Assembly: GCA_030448225.1 (NCBI GenBank)
Contig: JAUJNJ010000058.1
Location: 1-44,881, forward strand
DNA length: 44,881 bases
Direction: 5' to 3'
DNA from: Phycisphaerae bacterium
Lineage (GTDB): Bacteria; Planctomycetota; Phycisphaerae; Tepidisphaerales; Tepidisphaeraceae
The notes beneath the pieces were generated by a model. That model had not been told where the DNA came from. It worked only from the letters and a program-made list of their open reading frames with translations, and searched no databases. How positions within the stretch are numbered: position 1 is the stretch's first letter; each line of letters starts with the position of its first letter. Below, piece after piece: positions 34,258 to 41,911 of the stretch. The translations under genes were made by a program, and so were the position numbers.

Positions 34258-35089
34258 TCAGACCTTCTTCAAGCCCTTGCCCTCGCAGGCGGTACAGGGG
34301 TGTGGCCCTTGTCGCAGGTCGCGGGGCATGGGGGAGCGCGTCCTTGCGGGTGGATGCAGGTTCGGCAGGGGTCTTCCTGTTGCCGCCGCACGTCGCGCAG
34401 ACGGCGATGGACGTACCGCCGCACGCGGTGCACTTGCCCTCGCCGACGACCTCGCCGTTCTTCACGTAGATCAACTCGCCGATGTGACGCTCGCTGAAGT
34501 ACATCGAGGTCGACCCCCTTCTGGGCGCGGAACAGCGCTCTCGCCGTTCTGCATCGTCCACCCGCCCACGTCCTTCTTCAGGCACGGCTTGGGCAGCAGC
34601 GCGCCTTGCCAGCGTCGCACTTGCCTCGCAGTCGACGAGCAGCTCGCCGCCGCACGTCTTGCAGTCCTTCCCTGCGGCGGGGTCGTGGGCCGTGCCTTTG
34701 CAGGTGGCGCAGGCGATCATCGCGCTACCGTGGCAGGTGCCGCAAAGCTGGCCGGCGTGCGCTGCCTTGAATGCCTCGACCGCCTCCGCCCGCGTGAGGC
34801 CGTTGGAGACGCGGGTGACGTCGCGCCACGAAACGTTCACCGTCTCCCCCTCCGCCGCCGGCTTGCCCGCGGCGACGAGTTGCAACGTCACCTGCTCCGG
34901 ATCGGACGACGTCAGCCGGCCGCGGACGAGCGACCCGTCGGTCTTGGTGATCGTCACGATCGGCGCCGGCTTGGCCGCGGCCGGCTTGGCGGGCTTGGCC
35001 TCCACCTGCCCCCGCACGAGCGTCGCGGCAGACAGCGTGAGCAGCGCGAGGACGACGAGAACGACGGAACGGCGGGCGGTGCTGGACAT
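34258..35089 (-). CDS. Exported DnaJ-type zinc-finger protein, frame-disrupted
   Basis: The start ATG 35089 gives a signal peptide (MSSTARRSVVLVVLALLTLS ending near VRGQ), an Ala/Pro/Lys linker and a small beta domain (PIVTITKTDGSLVRGRLTSS and VTLQLVAAG). A long cysteine-rich part repeats CxxCxG units: CGTCHGSAMIACATCKG, CKTCGGELLVDC, CTACGGTSIAVCATCGG and CTACEGKGLKKV before the stop at 34258. The spacing matches the DnaJ cysteine-rich zinc fingers but without a J domain. Between the fingers lies YFSERHIGELIYVKNGEVVG. About 275 residues; three indels. Secreted CxxCxG proteins of this layout are frequent in planctomycetes and have no known function; a thiol or chaperone role is inference. Confidence 0.72.
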
Positions 35090-35132
35090 CGGGATGGCCC
35101 CTCCTGAGGGCGGCGAGAACGGCGAGGCGGGA

Positions 35133-35861
35133 TCACGTCCGCGGCGAGGCCGGCCGTGACGCCAGGTACTGCCGCGCCTCTTCCAGCGCGGCCGGCGTGC
35201 CGATCTCGTAAAACCGCTGCGCCACTTCGTACCCGACCATCCGCCCCTCGTCCACGAGGGCCGTGTAAAGTTCGGCCAGATCGAACGGCCGGTCGGGCGG
35301 GATGCGGCCGAGCACCTCCCGCCGCAGCAGCGCGACGCCGTAGTCGATGTGCTGCATGTCCGGCGTCTGGGCGCGCTTGTCGTATCGCACGAGCTTTCCG
35401 TTCTCGAAGACGGCGTTGCTCTTGTCCCAGCGGTTGCCGTTGCGCAGGACCGTCATCAGTCCCTGCGCGCCCGACCGATCGAACGCCGCCAGCACTGCCG
35501 CGTAATCGATGTCCATGTACGAGTCGGCGTACATCACCCAGAAGACGTCGCCGAGCAGGCGCGACGCCCGCAGGATCGCCCCGCCGGTGCCCATGAGCTT
35601 TTCGCCGTCGTAGGAGTAGGTGATCTCCATCCCCCGCCGCGACCCGTCGCCGACGTGCTGCTCCACCCGCTCGCCCAGGTACCCCAGGCACATCACCGAC
35701 CGGCGGATGCCGTTGCGCTGCAACAGGTCGAGCTGGTGGTCGATGAACGGCTTGCCGGCGAGTTCGACCATCGCCTTGGGGATCGTCTCCGTGATCGGCC
35801 GCAGCCGCGTGGCCAGGCCGCCGGCGAGCAGTGCGGCGGGGACTTGGGTGATGTCGAGCAT
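35133..35861 (-). CDS. hddC: Sugar-1-phosphate nucleotidyltransferase, HddC-like
   Basis: An intact 242-residue cytoplasmic enzyme of the NTP-transferase family, which joins a sugar 1-phosphate to an NTP. The N-terminal signature AALLAGGLATRLRPITE with IPKAM contains the GG-x-T-R-L nucleotide loop and the PK lysine. GTGGAILRASRLLGDVFWVM and YADSYMDIDY hold the metal-binding Asp. NAVFENGKLVRYDK and FYEIGTPAALEEARQYLA close the fold. It is of the short type (GCD1/RmlA-like without the C-terminal extension), as in HddC and RfbF relatives. In this cluster, the partner of a GmhA/GmhB/HddA set, the natural assignment is the heptose 1-phosphate guanylyl- or other nucleotidyltransferase. The nucleotide cannot be told from sequence. 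Confidence 0.88.
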   Translation of the reverse strand: MLDITQVPAALLAGGLATRLRPITETIPKAMVELAGKPFIDHQLDLLQRNGIRRSVMCLGYLGERVEQHVGDGSRRGMEITYSYDGEKLMGTGGAILRASRLLGDVFWVMYADSYMDIDYAAVLAAFDRSGAQGLMTVLRNGNRWDKSNAVFENGKLVRYDKRAQTPDMQHIDYGVALLRREVLGRIPPDRPFDLAELYTALVDEGRMVGYEVAQRFYEIGTPAALEEARQYLASRPASPRT

Positions 35862-35900
35862 GGCGGCTGCCGGGGGCGAAACTTGGTGTCGGCACTTCGA

Positions 35901-36137
35901 CTAACTGACCATTCGCCCGGCGTTCGCGTACCCGCCCGTGACGATGTCGGTCGCGACGTCACGGGATGTGCGGTGGTAGATCATCGGACCGACGAGATCG
36001 ATCTCGTTCCGGTAGTTCAGGATCGCGCGGACCGGGCGGTCGCCGTCCAGACCATGCTCGTCGCGCAGGTGTTGCTCCACGTCGTTCCAGAACGCGTGAA
36101 TCTGCGCCACCGGAAGCCCGATCTGTTGTTGTGACAT
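35901..36137 (-). CDS. Short partner of the DUF3990-like gene, possible antitoxin
   Basis: A 78-residue protein (MSQQQIGLPVAQIHAFWNDV, then an Asp-rich helix and RAILNYRNEIDLVGPMIYHR, TSRDVATDIVTGGYANAG). ATG 36137 lies 18 bases after the stop of the DUF3990-like gene, and GAAACGGAG is a fair ribosome site; a TTG at 36158 would overlap that stop. The two are therefore one transcript. I do not recognise the family. Its small size, acidic helix and coupling to an ADP-ribosyltransferase-type gene suggest an antitoxin or immunity function, which is inference only. The frame is intact, and base composition is less GC-rich than the surroundings. Confidence 0.7.
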   Translation of the reverse strand: MSQQQIGLPVAQIHAFWNDVEQHLRDEHGLDGDRPVRAILNYRNEIDLVGPMIYHRTSRDVATDIVTGGYANAGRMVS

Positions 36138-36154
36138 TGGCCGCTCCGTTTCCC

Positions 36155-36784
36155 TCAAACGGTGACAACGTCCACGCCGTAGTCAACGCCGCGAAGACCT
36201 CCCGCGACGACGTCGTTCAACACTCTGACGCCCGCGGCGGTGTGAAAGCTGTACTGGTCGGAATCGAGCATCGCCGACCTCTGTTGCCAGAATGCCGCGA
36301 CCGGTCCGCAGACCAGATCATACCACGTTGGCGTCCCGGTTGCGTCGCGCTCGTGATGGTGGACCACCGCGGGCGTGGTGAGCGTCTTGCGGATGCTCGC
36401 CCGGCAGTGCTGCACGAAACTCCAGTACTCCTCGGCATCGTAGTGGCCGCGGACGAACGCCATCGTCTCAAGCCTGCTCAGTTCTGCCCGCGGTACCCGC
36501 AACCACACGACGACCGGCTGGAAGTTCGGCCGGCCCCGGTTCAGCAGGCTCTCACCCTTGTGCTTGAGGTACGCCCAATCTTCGGCCTGCCCCCTGATCG
36601 TGGTCGTGTAGAAGCCGAGTCCGAAATCGGCATCCGCGTGCCCCACTGAATGGCTGATGCCCGACGCCAACATCGCCGTCGCGTCCTTGCGCAGGCAGCC
36701 GTGGTAGAGGTTGCTGTAGCGGTGATGGTGCGGATTCCACGCGACCGCGAGGGAACGAGGCGACGGCGCGATCTTCAATGCCAT
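36155..36784 (-). CDS. DUF3990-like protein, probable ADP-ribosyltransferase-type toxin
   Basis: A 209-residue protein without signal peptide. LYHGC at 26-30 and DADFGLGFYTTTIRGQAEDW at 51-70 match the DUF3990 pattern (YHGS followed by DFGxGFYxTTxxxQAxxWA), a family placed among ADP-ribosyltransferase-like toxins (from memory). LVCGPVAAFWQQRSAMLD and YSFHTAAGVRVLND in the C-terminal part resemble the closing segment. A third motif with catalytic Glu is not obvious; DAEEYWSFVQHCR at about 135 is a candidate. The pair with the 78-residue gene looks like a toxin-antitoxin module. It is intact, lies between two heptose genes on the same strand, and has lower GC, which suggests insertion into the cluster. 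Confidence 0.75.
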   Translation of the reverse strand: MALKIAPSPRSLAVAWNPHHHRYSNLYHGCLRKDATAMLASGISHSVGHADADFGLGFYTTTIRGQAEDWAYLKHKGESLLNRGRPNFQPVVVWLRVPRAELSRLETMAFVRGHYDAEEYWSFVQHCRASIRKTLTTPAVVHHHERDATGTPTWYDLVCGPVAAFWQQRSAMLDSDQYSFHTAAGVRVLNDVVAGGLRGVDYGVDVVTV

Positions 36785-36851
36785 ACCCGGGGCCCTTCAG
36801 GTCGAGTTCTCTCTCTCAAGACGATCGTCGTGGGCGATCGGCCCGGCGATC

Positions 36852-37831
36852 TTACTGGATCACCACCTTCGTCCCCTCGAAGTCGAACCGGAACCGCACC
36901 TCGCGCAGGCCGGCTTGCAGCAGCGCGTGCCGCAGCTTCGTCTTGTCCTCGGCGTAGAACATGAGGAACCCGCCGCCGCCGGCGCCGATCACCTTGCCGC
37001 CGAGCGCGCCGTTCTGCATGGCCAGGCCGTACCACTTGTCGATGTCGGGGTTGCTCATGCCGCCGGAGCGCTTCTTCTTGTGCTCCCAGTGGACGTTCAT
37101 CAGCTCCCCGAACTTGTGCAGATCGCCCCCCTCCAGCGCCTCCTGGCTCTGGTAGCCGAGTTCCTTCACGAAGTGAAGGTTGTCGGTCATCTCCTTGTCG
37201 CTCGACTTGCTCCGTTCGTCCTGGTCCTTCAGGATCGCGCTGGCGCTGCGGCTGTAGCCGGTGAAGAACAGCAGCAGGTTGTCCTCGAGGTTGTAGAGCG
37301 TCTCCTGGTCGACCTTCAGCGGCGACGCCTCGACGTGGCCGTTGGGCAGGAACTGGAAGCAGGTGAGCCCGCCGTAGGCGGCGATGTACTGGTCCTGGCT
37401 TGCTCATCGGCTCCTTCAGCTTGTCGATCTCGATGCGGGAATACCGCCTGGCCAGGCTTCGGCGCGGGTGCGGACGATGCTCTTCCTGTAGCCAGGCGCG
37501 CCTTGAGTACGCGGCGGGTGAATCGATCTGCTCGATCTCAGCCCGTGCCCGACGGGATGTCGGCCATGCTGGCGATCTCGATGCGGTCCTGCACGCCGAC
37601 GAACTTCGGTGCCCTCGCGGATGATCGGGTGCTGCACGTCGTCGACGGCTCATTCTCGTCGATTGAGTACTTCAGGATCACGCCACCTGGAACGTCTGCG
37701 GACGGGTGATGTAGACGCATTTGTCGATCGCGGCGGCGATGAGGCCGCTGTGCCGCCGCTTGTAGCAGCTCGGGAGGTCGGTGCCCTCGCCGCCGAGGCT
37801 GATGCGGAGTGGACTGCGGCGTGATGATCAT
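36852..37831 (-). CDS. hddA: GHMP kinase, D-glycero-alpha-D-manno-heptose 7-phosphate kinase (HddA-like), frame-disrupted
   Basis: HddA phosphorylates heptose 7-phosphate at C1 in the alpha configuration. The start ATG 37831 gives MIITPQSTP, then SLGGEGTDLPSCYKRR, the N-terminal motif of the HddA branch (RISLGGGGTDLPxYY). VYITRPQTFQ, VILKYSIDENEP, FVGVQDRIEIASMADIPSGT and GLGSSGSF (the GHMP ATP loop) follow. QDQYIAAYGGLTCFQFLPNG, LLLFFTGYSRSASAIL, MSNPDIDKWYGLAMQNGALG and KVIGAGGGGFLMFY close the protein. About 325 residues. The second half (37320 to 36852) is clean; the first half carries about five indels. HddA separates the GDP-D,D-heptose (S-layer/O-antigen) branch from the ADP-heptose (LPS core) branch, where HldE is used. 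Confidence 0.85.
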
Positions 37832-38099
37832 GGTGTTAGGCTCTTCCTTGTCCGTCGGGCGTCTGGGGTCGTTTGCTCCCGTGTGAGTTCTTGCGGAGTT
37901 TCCGCATCGAACAGATTCGCGTCTCGTGCGACTCATAGTTAGCTGCGAGGAGTTGCTGGGCTCCTGTCACCCATCCGGACGGGCAACGAGGTGCGAGCCC
38001 AGCGGACCTCGTCGTGCGGGTCCGGGGCGAGCCGCACCGAACGCGTCACCTGCAACCCGCGACCCCGCATTCCGCACCGCACTCGGAGCCCTAACGCCC
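37832..38099. other. Region between the kinase and the oxidoreductase
   Basis: I cannot place the end of the oxidoreductase exactly. The bases 37832-38099 show no motif on either strand. A fraction of this stretch may belong to the oxidoreductase C-terminus. Confidence 0.35.
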
Positions 38100-39112
38100 T
38101 CACGACCCACCCGTCGCTTAACATCGTCCAACGCCCCTGCTGAACGCCGCTCTTGTCGCCAGGCGTCCGATACGAGTGCCGCGACCGCGTCTTCCAGGTC
38201 GCCGCTCGGGCGGGCCTTCTCCGAGATACATTCACAAAATACGCCCACTCGGCGTGCCACGAGCGGTCCTCGCCGCATTCCCAGATCGCCGGCGGCGTTT
38301 CCTCCATTTGGGGAAGCATCCCAGAACGCGATGCGCTCCACGCCGCAACTGCCCCTGAGGGCCGTCGATGATCTGCCGGGACCTTGCCGATCTCGAGCGA
38401 GTAGCGAGGTTCTTCCACTTGCTGCGGCTCGCGTGGAGCATCGCGGTTCGCCCGCCTGTGCAGCGCAGGAGGGCGAAGCCGTTGTCCTCGACGGGCCAGT
38501 CCCAGAAGTCGGTCGAGACGTGGTTGTTGACGTCGGCGAAGTCGCCGAGGAACCAGCGGGCGAGGTCGACGAGGTGGACGCCCTGGTCGAGCATCTCGCC
38601 GCCGCCGGCGACCTGCGGGTTGCCGCACATGCATTTCTTCATCCCGGGCCGCTCGCCGTGGCCGTAGCGGCCGCGGACGAATACCACCGGGCCGAGCTCG
38701 TTCGCGTCGACGAGTTCGCGGCCTACCGGTGAAAGCGGTGGTTGAAGCCGACCACGACGACGCCGCGCTCGGCCATCGCCCTGCTCGGCGCCTGGCCGCC
38801 ACCGGCCGCAGTTCTTCCGCTCCGGGCGGCCGGCTTCTCGACGAGCACGTGCTTCCTGCTCTGCACGGCCGCCAGCGTGGCGCGCGGAGCACGTCGTTCG
38901 TCGTCGCGACCACGACCACGTGCTCCACGTCCGCCCGCCCCACTACCTCCCGCCAGGTCGGCCGACGCGACGGCCCCGGCGGCGTGGCCGCGAGTTGCTG
39001 CGCGCGGCCGAGGTTCGTGTCGGCGACGGCGACGACCTGGTCGTCCCGCCCCCGGGATCGCCTTCGCCCGCTTGTTGCCGATCAGACCACAACCAATGAT
39101 TGCGACTCGCAT
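38100..39112 (-). CDS. Gfo/Idh/MocA-family oxidoreductase, frame-disrupted
   Basis: NAD(P)-dependent sugar oxidoreductases of this family act on sugar nucleotides, inositol or glycans. The start ATG 39112 reads MRVAIIGCGLIGNKRAKAIP, the Rossmann motif. KHVLVEKPAA is the EKP motif with the catalytic Lys. GVVVVGFNHRFHR, MKKCMCGNPQVAGGGEMLDQ and GVHLVDLARWFLGDF (the conserved His/Asp helix) follow, with FALLRCTGGRTAMLHASRSK and YSLEIGKV in the C-terminal sheet. The C-terminal end is unclear; GDLEDAVAALVSDAW near 38150 seems to be the last helix. About 320-340 residues. Several indels. Within the cluster it may modify the heptose or another NDP-sugar. Confidence 0.78.
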
Positions 39113-39194
39113 CAACACCTGCTGATGAACGCCCGGCGACAAGCGCGTAGGTGACCGTTGGTGGAAGCTCGGAGCCAAGACAAGACGGTCCAGT

Positions 39195-39412
39195 GAGAGA
39201 CGCGGAGAGCCGGCGGAGAAGGCAAAGAGAATTAGCCACCGATGGGGCGCAGCATAGCTCCACAGATTGGGGAGCATGCCAGCGGGCCGACGATTCGATC
39301 GGGCCATCCACCTTCTTCATCCGTACTATCTGTGGCCCATCGGTGGCTCATCAGTTCTGCATTTCCCCGCGGTTTCCGCGCCTCCGCGTTCATCTTTTCC
39401 TGTGCTTTCACC
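39195..39412. repeat. Intergenic inverted array, CACCGATG family with outer GCGGAG arms
   Basis: TAGCCACCGATGGGGC at 39233-39248 is mirrored by GCCCATCGGTGGCTCA at 39335-39350. An outer pair of purine-rich (39195-39229, GACGCGGAGAGCCGGCGGAG) and pyrimidine-rich (39367-39412, CCGCGCCTCCGCGTTCATCT) arms surrounds it. The inner motif is the one seen at 24368-24453. No gene lies inside. Confidence 0.75.
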
Positions 39413-40236
39413 AATCGAGCCCGCGTCCTTCGGGCAGATCCGGCGGGAGTGCGTAGACGTCGCTTTCGCCAGTTCGTCCGCGTGCGACGGGCAGGTTCGC
39501 CCAGTCGTCCCACACCGCGTTGATGAGCCGCCCGGTGATGCCGTCACCAGGCGAGGCGAGGAAGACGACCGCCTCGGCCGCTTTCAGGGCGGGGTGCCGC
39601 CTTCCTTGCCGCTTCACGGCGGCGTCGCACGCGGCGGGGCGTATGTGCTGGCGGCGAGGAGTTCGTCGAGCATCCGCGCAGTTCAACGCGGCGCGACGGC
39701 GTTGACGCCGATCCGGTTTGTTTGGCCTTCGGCGAGCGTCTCGGTGAGGGTACGGTTTTGCCCTCGACGCGGGCGGCGGTGAAGTCGCCCTGCGGGCTGA
39801 TCGCCGCCGCCAGACAGGTTGATGATCTTCCGCCGCGGCTCGGCGCGCATGGCGGGCACGAGCAGTTGATCGCCGGCCAGCGCGAACAGGTTCACGTCGA
39901 ACACCGCCTGCCACGGGTGGCGTCTACCGGCGTGGAGCGCCGATCGCGCCCTGCACGCCGGCGTTGCTGACCAGGATGTCGATTCGGCCGAAGTCCTTCA
40001 ACACCGCTGCCGCCGCCGCGGTCCACCGCACGTCCGGAGAGGTCGGCGGCGTAGTCGCCGAGCATCTGCGCCGCCGCGACGCGCGGCGTCGACGTCCTGC
40101 CCAGGCGACGATGTCGCGCGGTCGCCACCATCGCCACGTGCGCCGGCCGCGAATACAGCACGCGTAGGCGATCTCCAGCCCGAGCCCGCGCGACGCCGGT
40201 CACCAGGGCCGTGCGTCCCGCGAGCGTCTCGAACAC
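39408..40236 (-). CDS. Short-chain dehydrogenase/reductase, frame-disrupted
   Basis: An SDR oxidoreductase of about 270 residues. GTG 40236 reads MFETLAGRTALVTGV, the TGxxxGIG region being damaged by an indel. Recognisable parts are VNLFALAGDQLLVPAMRAEP, RRKIINLSGGG (catalytic Ser region), IGVNAVAPR (the NxVAPG motif) and LKAAEAVVFLASPGDGITGR followed by LINAVWDDWANLP, which is the classical C-terminal SDR end. The Tyr-x3-Lys motif falls in a damaged stretch. The stop is at 39408. About five indels. The GTG overlaps or nearly overlaps the end of the methyltransferase gene, so the two are probably co-transcribed. Confidence 0.78.
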
Positions 40237-40239
40237 GCC

Positions 40240-41479
40240 TCGTCGTCACCGTCTCCGACGTCTTTCTCGATCTCGATCTCGATCTCGATCTCGATCTCGA
40301 TCTCGATCTCGATCCCGAGTCGCACCACGCCGCGGCGCGCGGCGGCGAACGCCTTGTTCAGTGCGGCTTCCGCCTTCGGTGACTCACGCCCGTGATGGGG
40401 TCTTCTACGATCACGAGGCCGATTCTCGCGCGTGCCCTCATCCATCGTCGCGCGCGGGCGTCACCACGGGCCCCGTCGTCGTCGCCATCGTCGCCCGACC
40501 GATCGGCGTCGTAGAGACGCGTACTTCGCGCCGAGCGCCCGCGACTGGCACCCAGGGCATCGCCTGGTTTCCACCTGCAAAGCGGTCGCGGACGCAGGTT
40601 CTTCGCGCCTTGAAGCGGACGATGTCGGCGAACCTTGCACGAACCTGCGGCACCTGCCCGAACCATTGCTCATGCGTTCGAGCGTCTGCGGCTCGAAGTA
40701 GCTCACGTGCAGGTCCGGGTGGACGTACGCCCACGACGGTGCCGCCCGCGGAACGGTGCCATGCCGGTCGTGCCGAAGAACAGCCCGCCGGGGCTTTCCA
40801 GCCGGCGATGCGGCGGGCGCACTGACCGTCGGGGACAGCTCGATCACCTTGCCGCTGGTCACGACGTCGAACGTGCCATCGAGCGTCGAAGGCGTCCGGC
40901 TCGAGGATCGGGATCTCGACGCCCGCGCCGGGCGACGATCCATCCGGCGTCGAAGCCAGCGGCGTCGCACCCGGCCGCGCGCGGGACGTACGGACGAGGC
41001 CGCCATTGCTGCAGCCGTCGAGCCACCGCGGCGGCGTCAACCGGCGTGAGCGACCGCACGGGCCGTCAGCACGTCGCGCCACTGTAGGCGGATCGTGCGG
41101 TTGGTTCTCCAGCTCGTAGACGTAGTCGACGAGGTCGAGGCTGCGAGCCGCGGTAGTAGGCCTCGTCGTAGATGCCGGCGTAGTCGGTGTCCGGGTCGGC
41201 GACGAACGAGAAGCCGCACGCGTCGCGCGCAAGGCGAACGTCCGCGCGGTGCCCCGCCGCGACGGCAGGCTCGGCGACCGGCTCGTCGGCGCGCGGCACA
41301 CCGCAGGCGGCGCCCGGGGCGCGCGAGGGCCGCCTCGGCGTTCCGGCGACACGCCGGTAGCGTTTGTCAGCGCACCGGCGGCAGGGCGATTGCTCCGGCC
41401 ACGCTGCGCACCGGGGCGCAGCGCCGCCGTGGCGTCGGGCGTCGGTGAGACGTTCGATTTTGAGCGGCGTGGCGTTCAT
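40240..41479 (-). CDS. Class I SAM-dependent methyltransferase with Ile-Glu repeat tail, frame-disrupted
   Basis: The start ATG 41479 gives MNATPLKIERLTDA. A cysteine-containing N-terminal part, CGFSFVADPDTDYAGIYDEA then YYRGS, resembles the glycan-cluster methyltransferases that begin with a zinc ribbon. Then come DYVYELENQPHDPP, WLDGCSNGGLVR (motif I, LDxGCGxGG), GCDAAGFDAGW, GVEIPILEPDA, TFDVVTSGKVIE (motif II), SYFEPQTLERM, WFGQVPQVRARFADIVRFKA and, in the last frame, IGLVIVEDPITG and AALNKAFAAARRGVVRL, followed by the Ile-Glu repeat and a short acidic tail. About 400 residues including the tail. At least six indels. It would methylate a sugar or sugar nucleotide of the glycan. The exact stop is uncertain, between 40200 and 40247. 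Confidence 0.72.
40267..40314. repeat. Eight perfect TCGATC hexanucleotide copies
   Basis: The unit TCGATC is repeated eight times without a change. On the minus strand, in the apparent frame of the methyltransferase, it reads alternating Ile-Glu (IEIEIEIE). A six-base unit keeps frame whatever the copy number. Confidence 0.9.
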
Positions 41480-41911
41480 CGTCTTGTCAGGGCATTCGAC
41501 GGCAGCGGTGTCGCCGGGAGCGTAAGTGCTCGCGAGCCGCTGGTCAGGCGTTTCTTCGGTCCGGTCCGCCAGGCGGGGCCGGAGTTCGCCGCGCCAGCAC
41601 GACCTCGCGGCCGCGGCGTCGCCCGAGGCGCGACGCGTCAATGCTCTGTGCCCCGGGAGCCGGCTCGCGATTCGGCGTGGTTTGCCTTGCCCCGATCAAG
41701 GCGGCCGCGCCAGTTGCCAGCCGGAGCCGGTGGCAGCCGCCGCCGCGCCGGTAACGCTATCGGCGATGAAGCGTGTGACGCCTGCCGAACGTCGCCGACG
41801 CGCGCGCACGCCGCCGATCGAGCCGCTGCGATCGAGCGTTGCGGCTGCCGTACGCGGCGCGCCGGGCGAAGCGCGCGGGGCACGTCCACGCGCGTCACGT
41901 CCGGCGTCAGG
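41480..41911. other. Region between the methyltransferase and the large membrane gene
   Basis: About 430 bases. I see no gene with family resemblance on either strand. Because indels are frequent here a damaged small gene cannot be excluded. Confidence 0.35.

Noticed and set aside
36852..37831. Alternative reading of the GHMP kinase as galactokinase or mevalonate kinase
   Set aside because: The SLGGEGTDLP start and VIGAGGGGFLMF end fit the heptose-kinase branch better, and gmhA/gmhB/hddC-like genes are adjacent.
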